DNA of 64,000 nt, taken from contig NZ_LARW01000093.1 of assembly GCF_000971055.1 (NCBI RefSeq), positions 1-64,000 of the forward strand, given 5' to 3'. Source of the stretch: Sphingomonas sp. SRS2. Its GTDB lineage: Bacteria > Pseudomonadota > Alphaproteobacteria > Sphingomonadales > Sphingomonadaceae. Shown piece after piece: positions 32,647 through 41,822 of the stretch (the first letter of the stretch is position 1; every line of letters starts with the position of its first letter). Below the pieces are notes generated by a model, which saw only the letters and a program-made list of their open reading frames with translations, did not search any database and had not been told where the DNA came from. The position numbers were made by a program, and so were the translations under genes.

Positions 32647-32668
32647 AAGGCCGCGTGAACGCGGCCTT
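32647..32668 (-). terminator. Strong hairpin between DUF190 and SRPBCC genes
   Basis: AAGGCCGCG pairs perfectly with CGCGGCCTT across a 4-base loop. On the plus strand a pyrimidine run (CTTCCTC) follows; on the minus strand, the direction of the genes, no T-run follows. It may attenuate or end the czc module 2 transcript, or protect its 3' end. Confidence 0.5.
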
Positions 32669-32761
32669 CTTCCTCGCTCAGCATCGGATTCCTGCGATGA
32701 AGCAGGGCAGTCGGCATGCACGATCGCGCCGCCGTCCCTTGGAAATGGAACTCAAGGCAGG

Positions 32762-33106
32762 TCATGCGGCTGACTCTTTGACGGCAAGGTTGGCTTTGCC
32801 GCCGACGACCTCGACGGCCTCCAGCGTGATAAGCCCGATGTCTGCCGTCGCCGCGACCGTTGCGGCGAAGGGACGCAATTTGTCCTCGTCGTCAACGATC
32901 TCGATGACAACTGCCCGGTCGTTTTCGAAGACGTGGCGCTGATGGAGATGGGCCGAGCGGCCAAAGCCGAGCCGCGCTTCAAGCACGGTTACGCCAGCGA
33001 GCTTCCACTCTTGCGCAAGTGAGGCTACATATTCGAAAACCTTGCGGTCGCCAATGTAAGCTACGTCATCAGTATAAAGGCGAAGCAGTTTCATATTTTG
33101 ATTCAT
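32762..33106 (-). CDS. DUF190-family PII-like protein coupled to czcA copy 2
   Basis: This 114-residue protein shows the DUF190 pattern: KLLRLYTDD start, GVTVLEARLGFGRSAHLHQR in the middle, VVIEIVDDEDKL and GLITLEAVEVV at the end. DUF190 proteins have a PII/CutA-like ferredoxin fold and often sit beside ion transporters, where they may sense ligands or bind the transporter. The start overlaps the czcA stop (ATGA) and has AAGGAGAG upstream. Module 1 lacks this gene and has a lipoprotein in its place. Confidence 0.85.
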   Translation of the reverse strand: MNQNMKLLRLYTDDVAYIGDRKVFEYVASLAQEWKLAGVTVLEARLGFGRSAHLHQRHVFENDRAVVIEIVDDEDKLRPFAATVAATADIGLITLEAVEVVGGKANLAVKESAA

Positions 33107-36100
33107 TCTTTCTCTCCTTCACTTGTTATTGCCGAGGCGAGGGGTTCAACCTCTTTGCCTCGGCGTCGCCAGTTGAGTTTTACGCCCAGCACCACCTTGG
33201 CGATCGCGGGCAGTACGAGCAGGGTGAGAATGGTCGCCGCGATCAGGCCGCCGATGACCGTGGTTGCGAGGGGCTTTTGCACTTCCGCGCCAGTTCCGCG
33301 GGCGAGGGCCATTGGAACGAAGCCGATCGCGGGCACGAACCCAGTCATTACGACGGCCCGCATCTTTTCCGTCATGCCTTCCCGGATCGCTTCCACGAGC
33401 GACACGCCCCCGTCGAGGCGCTCGCGGATAGCCGTCATGACCACGAGGCCGTTCAGTACGGCAACGCCCGCTAGACAGATGAATCCCACGGCGGCCGAAA
33501 CTGAGAAGGCGATCCCGGTCAGGGCCAGTGTGAAGACTCCGCCCGCCAGCCCCAGCGGCACCGCTAGAAACACCGCTGCCGCCCGCCCGAAGCCGCCCAA
33601 CGCCATGTAGAGCAGCCCGAAGATTGCTGCGAAGCACAGCGGCACGACGATAGACAGGCGTTGTGAAGCCGCTTGCAGGCTTTGGAACTGCCCGCCCCAT
33701 TCCAGATAGTATCCGGCGGGCAGCTTGACCTGCGCAATCTTTGCCTGCGCCTCGGCTACGAACGAACCTGCATCCCGTCCCTGGAGATTGGCTTGGATGA
33801 CAACGCGCCGTTTGCCATTCTCACGGCTGATCTGGTTCAAGCCTTCGGTGAAGCGGATTTGCGCGACTTGCGACAATGGCACCGATCGCCTTACCTGCCC
33901 CTCTATTTGCGGAAGCAGGACGGGGAGAGCGAGTATCGTATCAAGATCGACGCGTGTCTTCTCAGGCACACGAACAGCAATGTTGAAGCGACGGTCGCCC
34001 TCGAACAGCAGGCCAGAGTCGCGCCCACCCATCGCGGCGGCCACGGTGTCCGCGACCTCCTGGACGGTAAGCCCGTAGCGTGCGATGGCGGCACGATCGA
34101 ACCGAACATCGAGCGTTGGCGCACCGCCGGTTTGATCGGCCTTGACGCTTGCCGCCCCGGGGACCGACTGCAGCACCCGCACAATCTCGTTCGCTGACTG
34201 TGCCATCTTGTCAAGGTCGTCGCCGTAGAGCTTGATGGCGACGTCGCCACGCACCCCGGCGATCAACTCGTTGAAACGGAGCTGAATAGGCTGGCTAAGC
34301 TCGTAGAGCTGGCCCATCTTCCCGTTGGCCGCCTTCTCGACACGTTCGATTACATCGGCTTTGGACGTCACACCGCTCGGCCATTGATCCTGCGGCTTGA
34401 GGATGACGAAGCCGTCGGACACGTTAGGTGGCATGGGATCGGTTGCCACTTCGGCGGTGCCCGTCTTCGAGAACATCAGCTCGACTTCGGGCAATTTTGT
34501 CACGGCACGTTCTACGTTGCGCTGCATGGTAAGCGACTGTTCGAGGCTAACGGAAGGAACCCGCGTCGATGCGAGCGCCAGATTCTTTTCGTCGAGCTGG
34601 GGGATGAACTCCGAGCCCAACAGGCCGAAGGCCGGGATTGCGGCGACGAAGAAGGCGAAACCGCCGCCAATGAACAGCCACGGCCGCGCGAGTGCTTTGT
34701 CGAGAAGTGGCAGATAGCGTTCCTTGGACTTGCGGATCAGCCACACTTCCTTCTCGGCCACCTTGCCTCGGATGAGCAGGGCAACGAGCGCCGGAACGAA
34801 GGTGATGGCGAGCACAAAGGCCGCGACCAGCGCCAACATGATGGTGATTGCCATCGGCGAGAAGGTTTTGCCCTCGACACCGGTGAATGTCAGTAGTGGC
34901 GCGAAGGCGAGCAGGATGATGGCCTGGCCGAACACCGTCGGCTTGATCATCTCCTGGCTGGCCCGCATTGTTTCTTCGAGCCGTTCGCGCAGGTTCAGCA
35001 ATCGTCCTTCATGCTCCTGCCGGTGCGCGAGCCGGGCCAGGCAGTTCTCGATGATGATGACGGCGCCGTCGACGATCAGCCCGAAATCGAGCGCGCCAAG
35101 GCTCATTAGATTGCCCGGCACGCGAAACGCATTCATGCCCATCGCCATCATCAGGAACGAGAATGGGATGACGAGGACGGCAATGATCGCTGCGCGCCAG
35201 TTGCCCAACAGCAGAAACAAAGATGCCGCGACCAGCAAAGCGCCCTCGGTCAAATTGCGCTGGACGGTGGCGACGGTGGCGTTGACGAGCTTGGCCCGAT
35301 CGAGGACCACCTTGACCTCAACACCGGGCGGCAAGGTCGCTTTGACCTGATCGAGCTTTTCGCCAACCGCGCGGGCCACCACGCGGCTGTTCTCGCCGAT
35401 CAGCATGAGCGCCGTGCCAACGACCGCTTCCTGGCCGTTCATGCTGGCGGCGCCCGTGCGGAGATCGCCGCCGATCCGCACATCGGCGATTTGTCCGATC
35501 GTGATCGGCAAACCGCCGCGTGTCGCGGCCACCGCATTGCGGATTTCATCGACCGAGCGGATGCGTGCATCAGCGCGCACCAGATAGGCTTCGCCGCCCC
35601 GGTTGAAGAAATTGGCGCCGACCGCGAGGTTCGCCGCTTCGAGTGCCTGGCCAAGTTCGGTGTAGGAAATGCCGTAGCTGGTGAGCTTCACCGGGTCGGG
35701 TTCGACGACGAAGGTTTTTGCGTAACCACCGATCGAATCGACGCCCGCGACGCCCGGCACCGTCCGGAGCTGGGGCCGGATGATCCAGTCCTGGATGGTG
35801 CGAAGATAGCCAGCCTTTGCAACTTCGTCCGTGAGCCGGCTACCCTCGGGCGTCAGATAACTGCCGTCGGGCTGCCAACCCGGTTGACCTGCGACCTTGC
35901 GTGCGCCCCGGCCATCGGGTTTGCCGAAGCCGACCGTATACATGACGACTTCGCCGAGGCCCGTCGTCACCGGGCCGATTTGCGGCTGGACGCCCTCGGG
36001 CAGTGTTTCCTGGGCTTGGACAAGGCGTTCGCCGACCTGCTGGCGGGCAAAATAGAGGTCGGTCGAATCGGAGAAGATGGCAGTGACCTGACTGAACCCA

Positions 36101-36363
36101 TTACGCGACAAGGAGCGTGTCGATTCCAGGCCGGGGATGCCGGCAAGCGCCGTTTCGATCGGATAGGTGACGAGCTTTTCCATCTCGACCGGCGAAAGCG
36201 CGCGGTCGACGGTGTTTATCTGGACCTGCTTGTTAGTGATGTCGGGAACAGCGTCGATCGGCAGTTTGGCGAGTTGCCACACGCCGATGCCAGCTATAGC
36301 GAGAAAGATGAACAGCACCGCCCAGCGCGCGCGGACGGACAGCGCCATGAGACTTGCGATCAT
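33103..36363 (-). CDS. czcA: CzcA-type heavy-metal RND exporter, copy 2
   Basis: This 1086-residue protein has the full RND build with 12 helices and two periplasmic domains. Its TM4 signature is DFGLIVDGAVIIIEN, one residue different from copy 1, so the same divalent-metal HME class applies. The periplasmic pore regions diverge more, which could change substrate range. It overlaps DUF190 downstream, and the adaptor gene ends just before its start. It would drive proton-coupled export of Zn/Co/Cd/Ni-type ions. Confidence 0.92.
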   Translation of the reverse strand: MIASLMALSVRARWAVLFIFLAIAGIGVWQLAKLPIDAVPDITNKQVQINTVDRALSPVEMEKLVTYPIETALAGIPGLESTRSLSRNGFSQVTAIFSDSTDLYFARQQVGERLVQAQETLPEGVQPQIGPVTTGLGEVVMYTVGFGKPDGRGARKVAGQPGWQPDGSYLTPEGSRLTDEVAKAGYLRTIQDWIIRPQLRTVPGVAGVDSIGGYAKTFVVEPDPVKLTSYGISYTELGQALEAANLAVGANFFNRGGEAYLVRADARIRSVDEIRNAVAATRGGLPITIGQIADVRIGGDLRTGAASMNGQEAVVGTALMLIGENSRVVARAVGEKLDQVKATLPPGVEVKVVLDRAKLVNATVATVQRNLTEGALLVAASLFLLLGNWRAAIIAVLVIPFSFLMMAMGMNAFRVPGNLMSLGALDFGLIVDGAVIIIENCLARLAHRQEHEGRLLNLRERLEETMRASQEMIKPTVFGQAIILLAFAPLLTFTGVEGKTFSPMAITIMLALVAAFVLAITFVPALVALLIRGKVAEKEVWLIRKSKERYLPLLDKALARPWLFIGGGFAFFVAAIPAFGLLGSEFIPQLDEKNLALASTRVPSVSLEQSLTMQRNVERAVTKLPEVELMFSKTGTAEVATDPMPPNVSDGFVILKPQDQWPSGVTSKADVIERVEKAANGKMGQLYELSQPIQLRFNELIAGVRGDVAIKLYGDDLDKMAQSANEIVRVLQSVPGAASVKADQTGGAPTLDVRFDRAAIARYGLTVQEVADTVAAAMGGRDSGLLFEGDRRFNIAVRVPEKTRVDLDTILALPVLLPQIEGQVRRSVPLSQVAQIRFTEGLNQISRENGKRRVVIQANLQGRDAGSFVAEAQAKIAQVKLPAGYYLEWGGQFQSLQAASQRLSIVVPLCFAAIFGLLYMALGGFGRAAAVFLAVPLGLAGGVFTLALTGIAFSVSAAVGFICLAGVAVLNGLVVMTAIRERLDGGVSLVEAIREGMTEKMRAVVMTGFVPAIGFVPMALARGTGAEVQKPLATTVIGGLIAATILTLLVLPAIAKVVLGVKLNWRRRGKEVEPLASAITSEGEKE

Positions 36364-36366
36364 GGC

Positions 36367-37530
36367 CTATTCCTCCTCGCCCGCGCCCTTGCCGAGTTCG
36401 GCTTTGAGCAGGAAAGCGTTACGGGTAGCGATGGTCTCGCCGGACTTGAGGCCGGAGACGATCTCGATGCGGCCAGCGCTGCGTTGCCCCAGAGTCACGA
36501 AGCGAGCGCGGAACCCTTGGGGGGTCCGGACGAAGACTGCATCGCGACCTTCAAAGCTTTGCACTGCGTCTTCGGACACGACAATGGAATCCGTCGGGGA
36601 ACCCCGACTCGGCATCAGCCTCACGCGCACACCGAGGCCGGGCTGGAGTATCCCGCCCGGAACATCGAGCACCGCCGTTGCCGATCGGGTTTCGTTGTTG
36701 AGCGTGGGCGTGACGGCGCGCACCTTGCCTTCCACCGTGCGGCCATCGGCGAGTTCGACAACGGCGCGGTCGCCAGGAGCAAGGCGCGCAATATCGCCAG
36801 GAGTGATCGCAGCCTCGACCTGAATCTGGCTGGGATCGGCGACGCGGAACAGCTCGGCTTCAGGCTGGACAAAGGCACCTAGGCTTACCGATGCCGAGGT
36901 GACGCGGCCTGCGATCGGACTGGCGACGATTACGCCCCGACCGTCGCTGGTGACATTTGCGGCGCCGGCCGAGACTTGGGCTCGCCTTGCTTCAGCCGCT
37001 GCCGCTGCTGCTTCGGCTTGTGCCCGTTCGAGATCGACGCGCGCTGATACCTTCTGATCGAAAAGGTAGCGCTCGCGCGCGAGTGACTTCTGAGCCAGGT
37101 CGGCGCGAGCCGCCGCCGCCGTGCGATCAGCGGCGATCTGAGCCGCGTCTCGGCTCTCGACCACGGCGAGCGCTTCACCCGCTCGAACAGGATCACCGAG
37201 CCGTTTGAACACGCGCGTGACAGCGCCGCCAGCGCGGGCCGTTACCAGCGCCTCGCCGGTGGGGGAGGGCGATACGAGCGCCTGCGCAACGATCTCGGAG
37301 CCAAGGCCGCCAGCACGCACCGCCTCAACCGCAATTTCGGCTTCGCGAATCGCCTGCGCACTCATTGCAAGGCTGTCTGGTGGCGTTTCGCTCTTTTTCC
37401 CGCCGACCTTCTCGGTTGATTGGCTGCTGACCGGATCCGCGGTGCAGCGCGCGACGCTGAAGCCACCGACTGCAGCGAGTAAAACCGCCCCTGCCACGCC
37501 CCCAAGGAGGCGCTTGTCTTGTGTTATCAT
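36367..37530 (-). CDS. czcB: CzcB-type RND periplasmic adaptor, copy 2
   Basis: This 387-residue protein has an N-terminal hydrophobic anchor (LLGGVAGAVLLAAVGGFSVA) without a clear lipobox, then a lipoyl-like half domain, an Ala-rich helical hairpin (about 140-195) and the barrel domain of membrane fusion proteins. Copy 1 is a lipoprotein; this copy appears membrane-anchored. The ATG at 37530 follows GGAGA. It lies four bases before czcA. Confidence 0.9.
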   Translation of the reverse strand: MITQDKRLLGGVAGAVLLAAVGGFSVARCTADPVSSQSTEKVGGKKSETPPDSLAMSAQAIREAEIAVEAVRAGGLGSEIVAQALVSPSPTGEALVTARAGGAVTRVFKRLGDPVRAGEALAVVESRDAAQIAADRTAAAARADLAQKSLARERYLFDQKVSARVDLERAQAEAAAAAAEARRAQVSAGAANVTSDGRGVIVASPIAGRVTSASVSLGAFVQPEAELFRVADPSQIQVEAAITPGDIARLAPGDRAVVELADGRTVEGKVRAVTPTLNNETRSATAVLDVPGGILQPGLGVRVRLMPSRGSPTDSIVVSEDAVQSFEGRDAVFVRTPQGFRARFVTLGQRSAGRIEIVSGLKSGETIATRNAFLLKAELGKGAGEEE

Positions 37531-37627
37531 CGAGTTTCTCCGAAATTGGATGAGCAGCGGGCGAGAACTACCTCGCTCGGCACTGCGAATGCAGTGGAGA
37601 CAATGTTGAGCGTTGTGGTGAAGGCGA

Positions 37628-38896
37628 TCATTGCGGTGTCTCCGCAATAACTGGCGCCGGGACCGTCAGACGTGCGAGCCGCGCTTCCGCGTCATGATAG
37701 GCAACGAGCGCATCGACGAACGCACCATTGGTGTCCGCTAGCGTCCGCTCGGCAACGAGCAGGTCGAGTTGGCTGAACCTTCCTTGCGCATAGCCAATCC
37801 TCGCGATTCTGGCGGCTTCCGTGGCTGCGGAGAGTGCCGGCCCGCCGGCCGCTCGCGCGCTTGCCGCCGCATTGGCGAGCTCTGCCTGCACGCTGGCGAT
37901 GGTTTGTTCCGTTTCCAATAGGGTAACGCGCCGTCGCGCATCGACCTGGAGCCGTTCCGACTCGGCCTGGCTCACGGCGGCACGGCCATTATTGAAGAGG
38001 GGGAAAGGGATGCTAAGACCGAAAATCGCTGCTGTGTCACCGGAGGCTGAGAGACGGCGCGCACCCGCGTTGAGCGTCACGTCCGGCACGCGCTGCGAGC
38101 GGGCAAGCCTGACCAGGGCGTCGGCCGTCGTAACATCTGCCTCGGCCGCCGCGATGATGAGCGTCCCCTGCGCGGAGACGGGGACTGCCGGACCATAGGT
38201 TCCGACCCGATCGAACCAGGCAACGTCAAGCTCACCGGCGATTGGTTCGCCGATCAAGCGCGCCAGGTTCTCTTTCGCGACGACGGCCTCCCGAACAGCT
38301 CTGTCGAACGCGACATTGGCATTTACCCGCTCGACATCGGCGCGTTGTTGCTCGATCGGCGAAGCCGCCCCCGCCGTTACTCTCGTGCTGGCAGCGCTGA
38401 AGCCGCGATTGGCAAACTCCGCCAATTGCCGTGCTACGGCAACGCGGCGTTCTGCAGAAACGGCGGCGACATAGGCCATCGTGACCCGCTCGCGCAGGTC
38501 CGCCTCCACAATGGCGGCTTCGATCCGCGCGCGATCGCGACGCGAGTCTGCAACGGCGATGCGGGCCGACCGCTTGCCTCCAAGCTCGATCGGCAGGGCG
38601 AGCCCGGTCGTCGTTTCGGCGCTTTGCGTGCCCCGGTAGAGGCCTGATCCACCGACATTTTCAACCTGGACCTGGACCTGTGGGTTAGGCCGCAAGCCGG
38701 CCACGGTGCGCGCGGCACCTGCCGCCCGTACGCCCGCATCAGCGACTTCAAGGCTTGGGGACGACGCGCCCGCCGCAATGAGGGCGCGTTCCAACGTGAA
38801 GGGAGGTGAGGAACTTGGCGGCGATGGCGACGTCTGCGCGTGCGCGATAGCCGCGCAAGACGCCACGGCCAGCAGGGCCGCAATGACACGATGCAT
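37628..38896 (-). CDS. czcC: CzcC-type outer-membrane factor, copy 2
   Basis: This 422-residue protein resembles copy 1 from its signal peptide onward (both begin MHR-x-IAA and end AHAQT/AQAQT) and keeps PIELGGKRSARIAVADSR and the paired coiled-coil repeats. It completes the tripartite pump with the genes that follow. AGGAG lies upstream of the ATG. The likeness of the signal peptides suggests descent from one operon by duplication. Confidence 0.9.
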   Translation of the reverse strand: MHRVIAALLAVASCAAIAHAQTSPSPPSSSPPFTLERALIAAGASSPSLEVADAGVRAAGAARTVAGLRPNPQVQVQVENVGGSGLYRGTQSAETTTGLALPIELGGKRSARIAVADSRRDRARIEAAIVEADLRERVTMAYVAAVSAERRVAVARQLAEFANRGFSAASTRVTAGAASPIEQQRADVERVNANVAFDRAVREAVVAKENLARLIGEPIAGELDVAWFDRVGTYGPAVPVSAQGTLIIAAAEADVTTADALVRLARSQRVPDVTLNAGARRLSASGDTAAIFGLSIPFPLFNNGRAAVSQAESERLQVDARRRVTLLETEQTIASVQAELANAAASARAAGGPALSAATEAARIARIGYAQGRFSQLDLLVAERTLADTNGAFVDALVAYHDAEARLARLTVPAPVIAETPQ

Positions 38897-38953
38897 GAAT
38901 GAGAGCTCCTGATAATTCCGGGAGGCCGCGAACGTTGCGGCGAAGTCGGAATA

Positions 38954-39286
38954 TCAGGCTATTGGAGGTCGCAGCGCGGGGTCAGCTGTAGCGAGCGGGA
39001 GGTACTGGAAACCGAAAAGCGATGACGGGTTGTCCATGCCAAAAGCGATTGGCAGCACTTCGCTTTTCACAGCATCGCAAACTTGGTGGCTGTGACAGCC
39101 CCCATGGTGATGCGTGAATCCCTTATTTGCATCGGAAGGAACCTGGTCCCCGTCACCGTTGCTGTGTCCCATGCTGGCGGCTGTTGCACTGTCCACGCAG
39201 GAAATCGGCTCCATGGCGTGTGCAATCGATCCGCCAGTCAGAGACAGGCTGACATAAAGCGCTGCAAAAATGAGCAGGACACGCCG
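38954..39286 (-). CDS. CzcI-like small periplasmic protein heading module 2
   Basis: This 110-residue protein has a signal peptide (ending near GGSIAHAM), a Cys-containing central part, the cluster THHHGGCHSHQVC (about residue 60) and the tail LRPPIA. Those features and its position before czcC mirror the gene at 6500-6826. I chose the ATG at 39286 since the signal peptide begins there. Metal binding by the His/Cys cluster is likely; regulation of czc genes is inferred from the CzcI family. Confidence 0.65.
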   Translation of the reverse strand, partial: RRVLLIFAALYVSLSLTGGSIAHAMEPISCVDSATAASMGHSNGDGDQVPSDANKGFTHHHGGCHSHQVCDAVKSEVLPIAFGMDNPSSLFGFQYLPLATADPALRPPIA

Positions 39287-39859
39287 CATGATAGACGCGG
39301 ATAGCACGATGAGACCACTTCGGAAAGGAATTCCTTCAGTGTTATGGGGATGGCGTCGCCTGGGGGTAGAAGCAATCCTCTGGGCCGGGCGGCGGCCGGC
39401 TATCAAGGTCGATTACGAACGTCTCGCAGCCAATCGAGCCAATTTGCCTGGAGGGTGTTCATCGTCGGTGCGTCTGGATGAGGCGGTGGTTCTCAACCTC
39501 ACAGAATTATCTGGTGAACTTCGGGACTGGCGTTTCATGTAAGTGTGACGTGCAGGTTTCGACCGAGAAGCCTTCGCAAGCACTGCTCTGGATCGACCCT
39601 GACCTCTTGAAGTTCGGAGGCGATACAGGCCAAGGCGACGATCTACCAAAAAACCTGTTCGTGTGACCCGCCAGTCGTTTACTGCGCCGTCGTTACGTCG
39701 CCATGGTGTCAATCTGGTGTTGTTCCAATGCAATCTTGAAGGAGGGTCCGTTGCGAATCCAGCTTTCGTCGCTTCTATTTGTCGAAGTGGCGGCCCCATA
39801 TTGGCTGCCGTTTATTGAAATCCTCGGCTGCGATGCAAGATAGGTTGCCGGCGAGCGCC
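39287..39859. promoter_or_regulatory. Divergent intergenic region between czc module 2 and the mechanosensitive channel
   Basis: No supportable gene is seen in these 570 bases. A 12-bp perfect palindrome, AAGGAATTCCTT, lies at 39325-39336, 39 bases upstream of the czcI-like start, where a repressor could act on module 2. Short open frames here lack ribosome binding sites and family likeness. Confidence 0.4.
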
Positions 39860-41122
39860 ATGATCGATTCGCAAACCTTCTCCGTCACTTTCCCCTTCGC
39901 GGCGGCCATGCCTTCATGGCTGGAGGCGATGCTTGGGGTCGCCCTGCTGTTTGCGGTTGCGGTCTTCGTCAACTGGATCGTCAAGCAGGTGATCCTTAAG
40001 TTCGCCTTGCAGCTGTTGCCCAAGGACGGTCCGACTCCCGCACCTATCGTCGCGCGGCTCGCCAATATCGTGCCTGCGCTCATCCTCGCCCGCGGCGTCG
40101 GACTGGTCGTGCATCTGCCAGCTGGTTTGGCGACGGCGATCCATAATGTGGCGAATGCCTTCATCATCCTGACGATCATCCTGGCGATGAACGCCGCGCT
40201 CAATCTTGCAAACCGGCTCTATCAGCGCCGGCCCGATGCCGACCACCGTCCCATCAAGGGATATATCCAGGTCCTCAAAATCCTGCTGTTTCTTGCCGGC
40301 ACGGTGCTGGTGATTGCGGTGGTAATGGAACAGTCGCCGTTGCTACTGCTCTCGGGACTGGGCGCGCTGGCGGCAGTGCTCATGCTGGTGTTCAAGGATA
40401 CAATCCTGTCGCTGGTCGCATCGGTGCAGCTCACCTCCAACGACATGCTCCGGGTCGGGGACTGGATCGAGATGCCAGCGCTCAATGCTGATGGAGACGT
40501 GATCGATATTGCCTTGCACACGATCAAAGTGCAGAACTTCGACAAGACGATCACGAGCATACCCACCTATCGGCTCATCTCCGACAGTTTCAAGAACTGG
40601 CGCGGCATGCAAGACGTCGGTGTGCGACGGATCAAGCGATCTCTCTTCATCGACCAGAGCAGTATCCGCTTTCTGGGCGAAGAGGACGAACTGAGCCTGC
40701 GCCGTTTCGCGCTGATCGACGATTATCTAATCCGCAAACAGGGCGAACTGGCGCAATCGAACGATCAGCTCGTCGAGCATGGCGGGGATGTCGTGAATGG
40801 ACGGCGTCTAACTAACATCGGCACGTTTCGCGCCTACGTTATCGCGTATCTTCGCGCACAAACGCGTGTGTCGGGCGATATGGCCCTGCTTGTGCGTCAG
40901 CTCCAACCTACCGCGCAGGGATTGCCGCTGGAGATCTACTGCTTCACCGCGACGACGATCTGGTCGGAATATGAAACCATCCAGGCCGATATTTTCGATC
41001 ACTTGCTCGCGATCCTGCCTGAATTCGGCCTGCGCCTCTATCAGGCACCGAGCGGCCATGACGTTCAACGGATGTCATTGGGCGAGAATGCGAAGAAATC
41101 GATCGGGGTGGGAGATGGCTGA
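39860..41122 (+). CDS. MscS-family mechanosensitive channel (YbdG-like)
   Basis: This protein of about 420 residues has four or five N-terminal helices, then the MscS core. A TM3-like segment LLLLSGLGALAAVLMLVFKD is followed by SLVASVQLTSNDMLRVGDWIE, which leads into the beta domain; IHTIKVQNFD-like and SFKNWRG motifs match the YbdG group. It would release ions under osmotic stress. The start is unclear: ATGs at 39833 and 39860 are both possible. Confidence 0.85.
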   Translation: MIDSQTFSVTFPFAAAMPSWLEAMLGVALLFAVAVFVNWIVKQVILKFALQLLPKDGPTPAPIVARLANIVPALILARGVGLVVHLPAGLATAIHNVANAFIILTIILAMNAALNLANRLYQRRPDADHRPIKGYIQVLKILLFLAGTVLVIAVVMEQSPLLLLSGLGALAAVLMLVFKDTILSLVASVQLTSNDMLRVGDWIEMPALNADGDVIDIALHTIKVQNFDKTITSIPTYRLISDSFKNWRGMQDVGVRRIKRSLFIDQSSIRFLGEEDELSLRRFALIDDYLIRKQGELAQSNDQLVEHGGDVVNGRRLTNIGTFRAYVIAYLRAQTRVSGDMALLVRQLQPTAQGLPLEIYCFTATTIWSEYETIQADIFDHLLAILPEFGLRLYQAPSGHDVQRMSLGENAKKSIGVGDG

Positions 41123-41170
41123 GCGTTCTCAAGCCGTCCAGGCGCTCGAGTTCCGTTGCGTCGCCATACT

Positions 41171-41602
41171 TCAATGGCGCCCCCGGACATAGAAACGGCC
41201 AATCAGGGACAAGCCGATAGGCAAAATGGCTAATGCGGCCATGCCGATTACCCAGATGACCACGACGGCACCCTTGCCGGTGCTCTTTAGCATCCCCAGC
41301 AATTGTCCGGGCAGGCTGCTGGTATCGAGCGCGGCCAGTATGTCGCCGGCAGATTTGTTGCCCAGGGTTTTCGCGGTATCCTGTCCGCGATCCACGACGA
41401 GATCGAGCGAGGTGGCGAGCCAGGCGAGCACGGGGTCGGTAAAGCTGTAGAGAAGCCAGGAGAGCAGCGACCAGATTAGCATCGCGAGGCCGATCAGAAT
41501 CCAGGCGAAAGGCCGCAATTTCCCGCTTCGGATCCGCGTGGCTCCCTCCTGCGGAAAGCCTTCGATCGATTGGTTTTTCCAGCGTCGCGAGCCATGTGAC
41601 AA
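41171..41602 (-). CDS. Unknown membrane protein convergent with the channel gene
   Basis: This 143-residue protein has two clear hydrophobic segments (FAWILIGLAMLIWSLLSWLL near residue 32 and VVVIWVIGMAALAILPIGL near 112) joined by an acidic loop. Start is TTG with AAGGG eight bases upstream. It converges with the channel gene across 48 bases. No family is recognised. Confidence 0.6.
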   Translation of the reverse strand: MSHGSRRWKNQSIEGFPQEGATRIRSGKLRPFAWILIGLAMLIWSLLSWLLYSFTDPVLAWLATSLDLVVDRGQDTAKTLGNKSAGDILAALDTSSLPGQLLGMLKSTGKGAVVVIWVIGMAALAILPIGLSLIGRFYVRGRH

Positions 41603-41822
41603 AGCGAATTCCCTTCATATTAGCCAGATGCGGGGTCTGGCCAAACGACCCAGCGGCCATCTTCACCCGTACGCAACAAAGACACCATAGGGAATGTCCC
41701 TATAGCGCGTCTGTTACCGAACATAGGAAAGGCGTGCCTCGATTGTGCTGCTCCGCTCCCGAGTCTCGGGGTCATGTGCGGAAGGCTTAGGAATTCGCCC
41801 GTTGATGAAAGGTTTGAAGATC

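Noticed and set aside
32063-32773. 236-residue plus-strand frame opposite the SRPBCC gene
   Set aside because: It begins with a hydrophobic stretch but the rest is the reverse of a clear SRPBCC protein with a paralogue in the window.
39413-39799. 128-residue minus-strand frame in the divergent region
   Set aside because: Arg/Ser-rich, without a ribosome binding site or recognisable motif.
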